Positions 1-5,895 of a stretch of 5,895 nucleotides of DNA are shown here, in pieces. Below the pieces are notes generated by a model, which was not told where the DNA came from, did no database searches, and saw nothing but the letters and a program-made list of their open reading frames with translations. Position 1 is the stretch's first letter; the number at the start of each line of letters is the position of its first letter. The DNA lies in NCBI GenBank assembly GCA_903939005.1, contig CAJAFH010000281.1:1-5895 (forward strand), given 5' to 3'. Both the position numbers and the translations under genes were made by a program. This stretch comes from an uncultured Actinomycetes bacterium. GTDB taxonomy: Bacteria > Actinomycetota > Actinomycetes > Nanopelagicales > Nanopelagicaceae.

Positions 1-429
1 CGAAATTCATCGCTTTCAGCACTACGTAAGACTTATCTAGTTTGGTTCTTGGTTTCACTACCGATGGCATTTACCTATCCGGGCTGGTCAATGGTAATCG
101 GCGGCGCATTCTTGGGCTTCGTAGGCGGTGCAATTCAAGTTTTCTATTGGGAAGTTATGGAAGCAGTTCGCCCTAAAGGTTCAGCCACTTCTTACATGGG
201 TTTGCTCTGGACTGTTGAAGGAACGATCATGTCACTTGGCGCAGCAATAGGTGGCTGGCTCTGCGAAACAATCGGAGCGCAAATCACGCTATCAATTACC
301 TCAGTATGTATCGGACTGGGTTACATCTTCTTATTGATTGGAAAGCCGCGCCTAATCGCAGCCGATCGCATTCCAACCGAAGAAGAAGACCTACTTGCTA
401 TGGAAGACAACTCACCCACTACTAAGTAG
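1..429 (+). CDS. MFS transporter, C-terminal fragment (5' end outside window)
   Basis: The reading frame is open from the first base of the window to a TAG stop, so this is the last 142 residues of a longer protein; the TTG at 49 is internal. About four hydrophobic helices are visible, near residues 12-27, 30-52, 65-87 and 93-115. They are followed by a charged cytoplasmic tail containing EEEDLLAMED. The sequence RPKGSATSYMG lies between the second and third helices, and GAAIGGWLCETIGAQ lies in and after the third. This Gly-rich helix followed by a short acidic/Gly loop is typical of the last helices of 12-helix major facilitator superfamily transporters, so this is probably TM9-12. MFS proteins move small solutes or drugs across the inner membrane, usually driven by an ion gradient. 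The substrate cannot be told from this part. The gene converges on the leftward 359-residue gene with a gap of 25 bp. Confidence 0.8.
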   Translation, partial: RNSSLSALRKTYLVWFLVSLPMAFTYPGWSMVIGGAFLGFVGGAIQVFYWEVMEAVRPKGSATSYMGLLWTVEGTIMSLGAAIGGWLCETIGAQITLSITSVCIGLGYIFLLIGKPRLIAADRIPTEEEDLLAMEDNSPTTK

Positions 430-430
430 C

Positions 431-448
431 GACTAGTTATAGTTAGTC
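431..448. terminator. Weak inverted repeat between convergent genes
   Basis: GACTA and TAGTC form a 5-bp stem that two G-T wobble pairs can extend around a TATA loop. It starts two bases after the transporter stop codon. On the + strand a short T run (TTTTT) follows about 10 bases later, which is too far for a textbook intrinsic terminator. On the - strand no T tract follows. Its position between two convergent genes makes a terminator role plausible, but the stem is short and AT-rich. Confidence 0.25.
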
Positions 449-454
449 AGGAGG

Positions 455-1534
455 TTACTTTTTCTTATACCCCTTAGGGCAAATGGGTTTAACTGCCGTT
501 ACCTTTTTTATTAGTTTTCCTTTTACGCAAGTGATGGTGGTTTTCAATGGATTCTTTGCCGCAAAGTTATCCCATTCAGCGGACAAGGATTTTATAGACT
601 TTAAGAACCCCCAATATTGGAAGTCCTGGAGTCCTGTTGACCAAGAGACATTTACCCAGTCCAAACCAGCTCTAATTTTTAAAAGCTGTGTAGCTGTATA
701 GCTCTTCTCTAGTGACTTAAATTTCATATTTAAATCAGCCATAGCTTTAATGAGTTGCGCGCTATCAACTATTTCTGAGGCCTCAGTTTCTTCCCCCGCC
801 CTCTCTCTCTGGATTCTATAGAAGATTTGATCCTCTTGGAGAGTAATGACATTCTGCAATTCGTTGTTTTGGTTATATTGCAGGTCATAAGAATGACCAG
901 CAAGAAAATCTGCAGATTTACACATTTCAATCTTATAGAATTCTATAGGAACTCTGAACTTTAATCGTGCAATTTCCAGCTCTTGTGCACCTTTGTATTT
1001 CATTTCCAAGTCTATAAATCTTTGTACCCAAAAATTCCAAATTCCCACTTTCTGTTCACACATAGAAATAGGTAGCGTATATGCATCATCCAGAACGGTA
1101 ACAGTTGACAACCAGCGACTCCCTGGTCCAAATGTTGATGATGCGTTTCCAAGTGAATCTTTAAGTGGGTAAAGGACCCACTCCCAGATTCCTGGCGATT
1201 GTCCAAATTTGATAACCGCAGTTGCTTCATAGGAAATTAGTTTTCCTGAGCGAGATAATTCCTTAACCGTAGCAAATGCAGTCATTTGAGAAGTAGAGAG
1301 ACTTTTTAACAAAAGAATTGGTGTCACAATTTCAGAATCATCCGAGAGTATGAATTTAACAATTACGTTTGCATCAGTTTTGGCAATACTAGCTTGGCTT
1401 CCAAGATATCCATTTACAGCCGTAGGAGTCCAATCAGCTAATTGAGGCGGGGTAACATCTGCAGCTAAAGCACCTGGAGTCGAAAAAATTAAGAATAACA
1501 GAAGGCTGCTAACCAAAATCGAAATACGTTTCAT
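455..1534 (-). CDS. Secreted protein: Ig-like domain, helical middle, Lys/Cys-rich tail
   Basis: Hypothetical exported protein of 359 residues; I do not know its function. Residues 1-24 are a Sec signal peptide: MKR, a hydrophobic core (ISILVSSLLLFLIF), then an AxA cleavage site at ALA. Residues about 26-150 open with DVTPPQLADW and are rich in beta-strand patterns, with APG-like turns (QSPGIWEW, YPLKDSLGN). This resembles the single Ig-like beta-sandwich domains of actinobacterial surface proteins. Residues about 155-330 are mostly helical and charged, with C159 and C205 as a possible disulfide pair. Residues 331-359 form a compact basic tail, TCVKGKLIKKV followed by CPKGYKKK, with C336 and C352. 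From memory, this tail recurs in exported proteins of freshwater actinobacteria. The start is supported by a well-placed AGGA. There is no LPXTG motif or C-terminal membrane helix, so attachment is unexplained. GC is lower than in polA (four of five 60-base lines counted gave 30-35%, one gave 45%), consistent with an accessory gene. Confidence 0.85.
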   Translation of the reverse strand: MKRISILVSSLLLFLIFSTPGALAADVTPPQLADWTPTAVNGYLGSQASIAKTDANVIVKFILSDDSEIVTPILLLKSLSTSQMTAFATVKELSRSGKLISYEATAVIKFGQSPGIWEWVLYPLKDSLGNASSTFGPGSRWLSTVTVLDDAYTLPISMCEQKVGIWNFWVQRFIDLEMKYKGAQELEIARLKFRVPIEFYKIEMCKSADFLAGHSYDLQYNQNNELQNVITLQEDQIFYRIQRERAGEETEASEIVDSAQLIKAMADLNMKFKSLEKSYTATQLLKIRAGLDWVNVSWSTGLQDFQYWGFLKSIKSLSAEWDNFAAKNPLKTTITCVKGKLIKKVTAVKPICPKGYKKK

Positions 1535-1541
1535 CTTCTCA

Positions 1542-1545
1542 TCCT
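1542..1545 (-). promoter_or_regulatory. Ribosome binding site of the 359-residue secreted protein
   Basis: On the - strand, AGGA lies 7 bases upstream of the ATG (AGGATGAGAAG then ATG). The spacing is standard, and it fixes this ATG, which also begins a well-formed signal peptide, as the start. Confidence 0.7.
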
Positions 1546-1562
1546 AATGACTCTTTACCTTC

Positions 1563-1568
1563 ATATTA
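1563..1568 (-). promoter_or_regulatory. Candidate -10 box for the 359-residue secreted protein
   Basis: On the - strand, TAATAT matches the actinobacterial TANNNT pattern. It lies 28 bases upstream of the start codon, which would give a leader of about 20 bases containing the AGGA ribosome binding site. No good -35 box sits 16-18 bases upstream; the nearest match (TTGATG) is only 14 bases away. If real, the gene has its own promoter rather than depending on the upstream gene. Confidence 0.35.
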
Positions 1569-1698
1569 GTGATCAATTGAATCATCAATGATGGCTTATC
1601 AGCCCACAAATTATCTAGCTGTCTTGTAGTCAACACCGGTATGAGGGTTGCCTAGTAATGAATGTTTACTTGCATTCGTGTGTAAAAGCGTTGACCGG

Positions 1699-3438
1699 TT
1701 AAAACGCGCGTATTGGCCGGAGTCGGTTGGAACTACCATCCTTACCAACAATAGCCGAGTGACTCAATTTTGGACTTCCCCCCGCAGGTGGAGCAGATAG
1801 GTGCAGAGTCCAAACACCGGGACGTTTGTATAAAAAGTCGAAAACACCTTCAGACGAGGACCAGTAGGTGGTCTGGAGGAATCCTGCTAGCAAGGTCGTA
1901 TTTGTTTGACAGGCTTTATCACTTTTCCAATTCAGTGAACCGTCATTACGTGGATTATTCAATACAAATTTACAAAGCTCGTTAAGTTCGTTTCTTGATG
2001 GCAAGTACCAATCTTTTTTGCCTCCACCTTTATATGCATTTGCCAAATTACCAGCACCGGAGGTACACCCAGCCAGCATCAAATCTGTATTAGCCTTGCC
2101 CTTTCCGATTTCATCTCCAACGGATGCTCTCAAGGTTATATCGCTAATCAAGTCTAAAAAGTTCACATTAGTCACGTTGCACCAGATTGCTTCCGGGTCA
2201 TTTTTATTGCCCGACCAACCATTGGGTGCAAACTCTAAATATCTCCCCCAAGATTGATAACTACCAGCATCATAGAAAACTACTCCACCACCTGGACCAA
2301 TACTTCCAACTAATGGACAGTTTACGGGGGCACATTCTCTCGCAATTTTCTCAGCTGCTGCTTTATCTGCTGTTGCCTTATCCGCTGCAACTTTCTCAGC
2401 TGCTGCTTTCTCTGCTGCTGCCTTATCCGCTGCAACTTTCTCTGCTGCTGCCTTATCCGCTGCTGTCTTTTCGGCTATAACTTTTTCCGCTGCGGCTTTC
2501 TCAGCTGCGATTTTGGCTGCCTTATCGCTTTCGATTTTGGCGGCTGCTGCTTGCCCCTGAAAGAAGAAGTCCCACTTCTCTGCTTCAGCTTTAGCAACCG
2601 CATCGGCTGCGATTTTCTTAGCTTGTTCGTCCAAGGCTTTTGCTATTTTCTTAACTTGTACATCCCAGGCTTTTGCGATTACCACGGGATTTTTAGCATC
2701 AGCGATAACTCTATCTGCTTGAGATTGTGCACTCTTGAGAATTTCCTTGGCTCTTTTAGTTGCCTCCGCTTGATTAAACGCTCCAGAATACTTTGATGAC
2801 TCAACTGTCACTCTTGGCTCAGTCCTTCGGGTCAACTCGTTGGCGACACTTATTGAATTTGAGGTATATCCAGTCAAAACTGCGCACTCTAGGGTTACTA
2901 GCGGAAAGTATCGTGCAGGATTAAGTGAAACATATAGCTTCGCCCTGGACTTTAAAGTAATTGTTCCTCTACTTATAACAGTGTTATTGCCTGGCTTGCC
3001 GCGAGGACAAGAGAACTCGGCAGATGCCCTTACTACCAGTTCACAGATTCCTGGATTTTCATATATTAATGCGATTACCCCAGTACTTGGGTCTCCGCCA
3101 ATTGAGACGAGAGCCTTTGAATTGTTGCCTCCGCAATTTGGTGGGCTTGAAATTTGAGAAGCTCTCAACTCCGCATCTGCAAGAATCTGGTCTGCTTCAA
3201 TTTGAGCCTCCCAGAGGATTGCAGCAGCAAAAGCCGCGTCGTACGTCTCGACTTTGGCGCCTTTATCCCAAACCAATTTCTGCCCAGATTTAATGCAGGT
3301 AAAAGTTTTTCCTTTATAAACTTCTTTACTGCCAGCTTTTGAACACTTAGCACCGGCAGTGACAGCAGCATTTGCGGAAGGAATAACGCTTAAAACTAAC
3401 GTGAGCACCAACAAGAGGCAGGGTCCAAAGCGTTTCAT
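1699..3438 (-). CDS. Secreted protein with Ala/Lys repeat helix and C-terminal DUF1566 (Lcl_C-like) domain
   Basis: Exported protein of 579 residues, probably at the cell surface; function unknown. The start chosen is the ATG of MKRFGPC, because a clear signal peptide follows (hydrophobic core to residue 20, ANA cleavage site at 22-24). The frame stays open another 32 codons upstream, but that extension would bury the signal peptide. Residues 26-62 are a small module with C32 and C48 (AGAKCSKAG, then TCIKSGQKLVW). Residues 66-96 are helical. Residues about 100-210 are beta-rich with C102, C132, C144 and C185. Residues 222-305 are helical. Residues 306-366 are an Ala/Lys/Glu repeat expected to form a long helix, as in TolA. 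Residues about 375-579 match DUF1566/Lcl_C: GSIGPGGGVVFYDAG, YLEFAP, DWYLPSRNELNEL, YWSSSE and the ending NRLRPIRAF. That family is found in secreted and surface proteins and is often linked to a lectin- or FGE-like fold; its ligand here is unknown. There is no anchor motif or Shine-Dalgarno sequence. Confidence 0.85.
   Translation of the reverse strand: MKRFGPCLLLVLTLVLSVIPSANAAVTAGAKCSKAGSKEVYKGKTFTCIKSGQKLVWDKGAKVETYDAAFAAAILWEAQIEADQILADAELRASQISSPPNCGGNNSKALVSIGGDPSTGVIALIYENPGICELVVRASAEFSCPRGKPGNNTVISRGTITLKSRAKLYVSLNPARYFPLVTLECAVLTGYTSNSISVANELTRRTEPRVTVESSKYSGAFNQAEATKRAKEILKSAQSQADRVIADAKNPVVIAKAWDVQVKKIAKALDEQAKKIAADAVAKAEAEKWDFFFQGQAAAAKIESDKAAKIAAEKAAAEKVIAEKTAADKAAAEKVAADKAAAEKAAAEKVAADKATADKAAAEKIARECAPVNCPLVGSIGPGGGVVFYDAGSYQSWGRYLEFAPNGWSGNKNDPEAIWCNVTNVNFLDLISDITLRASVGDEIGKGKANTDLMLAGCTSGAGNLANAYKGGGKKDWYLPSRNELNELCKFVLNNPRNDGSLNWKSDKACQTNTTLLAGFLQTTYWSSSEGVFDFLYKRPGVWTLHLSAPPAGGSPKLSHSAIVGKDGSSNRLRPIRAF
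2341..2523 (-). repeat. In-frame 15-bp-based tandem repeat coding for an Ala/Lys/Glu helix
   Basis: The tract codes for residues 306-366 of the 579-residue protein, as 5-residue steps of the type AAEK/D followed by A or V (for example AAAEKVAADKAAAEK). At DNA level it is a degenerate tandem array. A 23-base + strand segment starting GCCTTATCCGCTGC is identical at 2375-2397 and 2420-2442 (45 bp apart), and its first 14 bases recur at 2450 (30 bp further). All spacings are multiples of 15 bp, so gain or loss of units keeps the frame. Near-identical copies suggest recent expansion or slippage within older, more diverged units. Confidence 0.85.
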
Positions 3439-3445
3439 AACATAA

Positions 3446-3451
3446 AGTCTA
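3446..3451 (-). promoter_or_regulatory. Candidate -10 box for leaderless start of the 579-residue secreted protein
   Basis: On the - strand, TAGACT (pattern TANNNT) ends 7 bases before the A of the ATG. This is the distance expected if transcription starts at the start codon itself. No Shine-Dalgarno-like AGG or GAG is seen in front of this ATG, which fits a leaderless message, a common form in actinobacteria. The -35 region is poor: TTGCTT is 15 bases away and TTGGTT is 19. Suggestive only. Confidence 0.3.
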
Positions 3452-3500
3452 AGGTCATTAAGGCGCAAGCAACCAATCTGAGTGTAGGTTTGCCAGGTCT

Positions 3501-3530
3501 GAGCGTGAGCGAAGTTTGCTTTGCACACTC
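3501..3530 (-). terminator. Candidate hairpin terminator of polA
   Basis: On the - strand, GAGTGTG begins 4 bases after the polA TGA and can pair with CACGCTC (7 bp, one G-U pair) across a 16-base loop. An inner AGC/GCT pairing may extend the stem. No T tract follows, so it is not a classical intrinsic terminator. Stem-loops without U tails have been proposed as terminators in actinobacteria. If it works, the secreted-protein gene 96 bp downstream is not simply an extension of the polA transcript. Confidence 0.35.
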
Positions 3531-3534
3531 TCAA

Positions 3535-5895
3535 TCAGTGTGCTGCTTCGTCCCAGCTCTTACCTACACCTACGTTCACATCAAGCGGTGCTTTGAGCGG
3601 ATATGCCCCACCCATCTCTTTACGAACCAACTCGGTTAATTGCTCGAGTTCACCTTTTGCAACTTCGAAGATCAATTCATCGTGAACCTGTAGCAGCATT
3701 CGTGATTGCAACTTAGCTTTAAGCATGGCCACGTCAACGTTAAGCATGGCTTGCTTGATGATGTCAGCAGCTGATCCTTGAATGGGCGAGTTCAACGCAG
3801 CCCGCTCTGCTATTTCGCGACGCATGCGATTGTCATGAGTTAAGTCAGGCAGGTAGCGTCGACGGCCCATCACGGTCTCGGTGTAACCAACTTTGCGGGC
3901 TTCCTCAACTACATTCTTTAAGTAATCTCGGATGCCACCAAAGCGCTGGAAGTAGCGATCCATTAAGTCACTTGCTTCAGGTGGTGAAATTGAAAGCTGC
4001 GCTGATAAGCCAAATGCAGATAAGCCATAAGCCAAGCCATAAGACATCGCCTTAATTTGCCGACGCATTTCGGGATCGACATCCTTTGGATTGACCCCAA
4101 ATACTTCAGCCGCCACTGTGGCATGTAGATCTTCGCCACTTTCAAAGGCAGCCAACAGATTCTCATCATGGGAAAGGTGAGCCATGATGCGCATTTCAAT
4201 TTGACTGTAATCAGCGGTAAGTAGAGTTTCATAATCTTTACCAGCAATAAAGGCAGCACGAATCTTGCGACCTTCTTCAGTGCGCACTGGAATGTTTTGT
4301 AAGTTTGGACCAGTTGAGGAAAGCCGACCAGTTGCCGCAACTGTTTGTTGGAAGTGAGTGTGAATACGGCCATCTTCGGCAATCTCGTTAAGCAAACCTT
4401 CGACCGTGGTCTTTAATTTATTGGTTTCGCGAATTCGAAGTAGCGATTGCAATAACGGGTGCTTGGTCTTTTCAAAGAGCCATTCAAGGGATTCAGCATC
4501 AGTCGTAAAACCAGTCTTGATCTTCTTGGTCTTAGGCAGTTTAAGTTCATCGAAGAGGACTACTTGTAGTTGCTTAGGAGATGCCACATTGAACTCGTGG
4601 CCAGCAGCCTCGTGAGCGGCTTTACTTTCGCGGGCTACTTCGCCTTCAAAGAACTCTTTTAACTTAGTTAACTCTTTTTCGTCTACGCAGATGCCAGAGT
4701 TTTCTAGGCGAGCCAATAAGTTTGCAATTGGTAGCTCAAGTTCGAGGAATAACTTGGTAAGTGATCGCGAATCCAACTCCTTCTGCAGCGAATCACGAAG
4801 CGTGAATAAAGCAGCGGCATTTACTTCAGTTGAGCCACTTCCCCATCGCTCAAGTAAGGAAGCAATATCTTGGTTGCGAACACCTGGATTAACTAAGTAG
4901 GCAGCTATTTCAGTATCAAAGATCAACCCAGCCACTGGATATGCCCGCGCTATAGCTTTGGCATCATGCATTATTTTCGGAATTGAGGCATCAGCTAACC
5001 AGGGGCCAAATTGATCACCACTCACGGTGAAAGTTTCGCCACCGGCTAGTGCGACCGAGTAATTGATTACGGCGCCATCTTTAATCTCAACCGTCAAAGC
5101 TATTTCACTCTTCGCAGTAGCGATTTTCTTGGTTGCAGCTGCTGGGGTTATTTCTTGGGCAATTTCAAAGAGTGCTAGCGGCTCTTCAACTTTCTTGGCG
5201 CTCTTTGAATCTAGTAAAGGTCCTAAGCGATCTTTAAGGGTGCGAAATTCAAGGGTTGCAAAGAGCGGCGCAATCTTGCTCTCTTGTATTGGTTGCCAAG
5301 CTAAATCAGTAAGCGAAAGCTCGATCGGCACATCATGAATCAACTGGGTTAGTTCGCGGTTCTTGGCAATGGAATCTAAATTGGCACGCAGCGATTCGCC
5401 GGCTTTGCCAGGTACTTGATCAGCTTTATTGAGCAACTCTTTTAGTGAACCAAATTCGATAATCCATTTGGCTGCAGTTTTTTCACCAACGCCTGGAACT
5501 GATGGCAAGTTATCGCTTGGGTCTCCGCGCAGCGCTGCGAAGTCTGGATACTGCGCAGGGGTCAACATATATTTTTCTTCAACGGCCGCAGGAGTCATGC
5601 GGGCCATCTCACTTACACCACGCTTTGGATAAAGAACTGTGGTCTTATCGTTAACTAACTGGAAACTGTCACGATCGCCCGTACAAATAGCTACTTCAAA
5701 ACCGTCAGCTTCAGCCTGTTTTGCAATAGTTGCAATAATGTCATCAGCCTCAAAACCTTCGCGTTCGAATTGAGTAATGCCGAACGAATCAACTAGCTCA
5801 TGTAAATATGACATCTGCGAACGAAACTCATCGGGTGTCTTTGCGCGGTTAGCTTTATATTCCGGAAAAATCTCAGTTCGGAAAGTCTTACGCGA
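3535..5895 (-). CDS. polA: DNA polymerase I (5' end outside window)
   Basis: This is the last 786 residues of DNA polymerase I, which fills gaps in excision repair and replaces RNA primers on the lagging strand. The frame is open to the window edge: 27 residues beginning SRKTFRTEIFPEYK precede the Met at 5814, so that Met is internal and about 60 N-terminal residues are missing. Residues about 1-200 are the 5'-3' nuclease, with FEADD (48-52), TGDRD (72-76), RGDPSDN (123-129) and the helix-hairpin-helix VPGVGEKTAAKW. Residues about 257-352 are a shortened 3'-5' exonuclease-like domain that lacks most catalytic acidic residues. The polymerase domain follows, with TGRLSSTGPNLQNIP (522-536), motif A TADYSQIE (catalytic D562), motif B RRQIKAMSYGLAYG (K615, Y619) and motif C VHDE (D739, E740). 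It ends with the usual VGKSWDEAAH. Length and domain order are normal for an actinobacterial PolA. The gene is transcribed leftwards, 96 bp before the secreted-protein gene. Confidence 0.98.
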   Translation of the reverse strand, partial: SRKTFRTEIFPEYKANRAKTPDEFRSQMSYLHELVDSFGITQFEREGFEADDIIATIAKQAEADGFEVAICTGDRDSFQLVNDKTTVLYPKRGVSEMARMTPAAVEEKYMLTPAQYPDFAALRGDPSDNLPSVPGVGEKTAAKWIIEFGSLKELLNKADQVPGKAGESLRANLDSIAKNRELTQLIHDVPIELSLTDLAWQPIQESKIAPLFATLEFRTLKDRLGPLLDSKSAKKVEEPLALFEIAQEITPAAATKKIATAKSEIALTVEIKDGAVINYSVALAGGETFTVSGDQFGPWLADASIPKIMHDAKAIARAYPVAGLIFDTEIAAYLVNPGVRNQDIASLLERWGSGSTEVNAAALFTLRDSLQKELDSRSLTKLFLELELPIANLLARLENSGICVDEKELTKLKEFFEGEVARESKAAHEAAGHEFNVASPKQLQVVLFDELKLPKTKKIKTGFTTDAESLEWLFEKTKHPLLQSLLRIRETNKLKTTVEGLLNEIAEDGRIHTHFQQTVAATGRLSSTGPNLQNIPVRTEEGRKIRAAFIAGKDYETLLTADYSQIEMRIMAHLSHDENLLAAFESGEDLHATVAAEVFGVNPKDVDPEMRRQIKAMSYGLAYGLSAFGLSAQLSISPPEASDLMDRYFQRFGGIRDYLKNVVEEARKVGYTETVMGRRRYLPDLTHDNRMRREIAERAALNSPIQGSAADIIKQAMLNVDVAMLKAKLQSRMLLQVHDELIFEVAKGELEQLTELVRKEMGGAYPLKAPLDVNVGVGKSWDEAAH

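Larger units (their letters stand above)
1535..1698. other. Intergenic region between the two secreted-protein genes
   Basis: This is a 164-bp gap that is AT-rich on its left side. It holds the ribosome binding site and -10-like box of the 359-residue gene, listed separately. An alternative promoter-like pair lies further upstream on the - strand: TTGACT (1628-1633) and TAATTT (1608-1613), but the spacer is only 14 bp. Near the end of the 579-residue gene there is a weak hairpin, GAATG/CATTC with an 8-base loop (1660-1677), without a T tract. ACCGGT occurs twice (1635-1640 and 1694-1699), next to GTCAAC at 1629 and GTTGAC at 1690, giving a distant imperfect inverted repeat. I see no RNA gene or small open frame that I can support here. 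Confidence 0.5.
3439..3534. other. Intergenic region between polA and the 579-residue gene
   Basis: A 96-bp gap containing a hairpin just after the polA stop and a -10-like box next to the downstream start codon, each listed separately. The frame of the downstream gene stays open across it, beginning with a TTG directly after the polA stop. The encoded peptide has no recognisable pattern, so I treat it as non-coding. Confidence 0.5.

Noticed and set aside
1571..1597. AT-rich palindromic stretch (TCAATTGA and ATCA/TGAT pairs) as an operator.
   Set aside because: The perfect palindrome is only 8 bases, and the outer TGAT/ATCA repeats are out of register. In AT-rich intergenic DNA this is expected by chance.
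1629..1699. Repeated ACCGGT with GTCAAC/GTTGAC as an attachment site or mobile-element end.
   Set aside because: The repeats are 6 bases each, lie within one intergenic gap rather than flanking an insert, and there is no integrase or transposase nearby.
1699..2316. The DUF1566 domain resembles targets of diversity-generating retroelements.
   Set aside because: No reverse transcriptase, template repeat or accessory gene is visible in the window, and the 3' end of the gene shows no second near-copy. DUF1566 domains are common without such systems.
2187..2480. Leu-rich open frame on the + strand that could look like a membrane protein.
   Set aside because: It is the antisense reading of the Ala/Lys repeat (Ala and Lys codons read as Ser/Leu-type codons in reverse). 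It has no independent support and overlaps a convincing gene.
3439..3534. Extension of the 579-residue protein upstream to a TTG beside the polA stop.
   Set aside because: The extra 32 residues have no recognisable pattern and would place the signal peptide internally. The ATG at 3438 begins a well-formed signal peptide.
3963..4382. Open frame on the - strand of 139 residues inside polA.
   Set aside because: It overlaps the polymerase active-site region of polA in another frame, and its sequence shows no domain pattern of its own.
5812..5814. Met codon as the start of polA.
   Set aside because: The frame continues upstream with conserved 5'-nuclease sequence (TFRTEIFPEYKANRAKTPDEF), so this Met is internal and the true start lies outside the window.

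Overview
The window most likely comes from a low-GC actinobacterium, plausibly the freshwater Nanopelagicales (acI) group. This rests on the PolA O-helix motif KAMSYGLAYG and its degenerate proofreading domain, which look actinobacterial. It also rests on moderate GC (hand counts of single 60-base lines gave about 40-57%, mostly 47-50%, in the conserved genes) and on two secreted proteins built from modules I associate with planktonic actinobacteria. The assignment is inference from the sequence alone.

Layout. A rightward gene fragment (1-429) encodes the last transmembrane helices of a major facilitator superfamily (MFS) transporter. The rest is leftward. polA, DNA polymerase I, enters from the right edge and runs to 3535; its first 60 or so codons lie outside the window. 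Between these two convergent conserved genes sit two leftward genes for exported proteins. One is a 579-residue protein (1699-3438) with an Ala/Lys/Glu repeat helix and a C-terminal DUF1566/Lcl_C-type domain. The other is a 359-residue protein (455-1534) with an N-terminal Ig-like domain, a helical middle and a Lys/Cys-rich tail. Non-coding gaps are short: 25 bp between the transporter and the 359-residue gene, 164 bp between the two secreted-protein genes, and 96 bp between polA and the 579-residue gene. No stretch over 300 bases lacks a gene.

How they relate. The transporter and polA look like ordinary chromosomal genes with no link to each other. The two exported proteins share a signal peptide starting MKR, a small module with two cysteines 15 residues apart (at opposite ends of the two proteins), and no visible membrane or sortase anchor. 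They look like accessory surface or secreted proteins placed between housekeeping genes. Their function cannot be read from sequence. I found no RNA gene, CRISPR array, transposase, integrase or reverse transcriptase, and no clear evidence of a new multi-gene system. The secreted pair is the part most worth following up.
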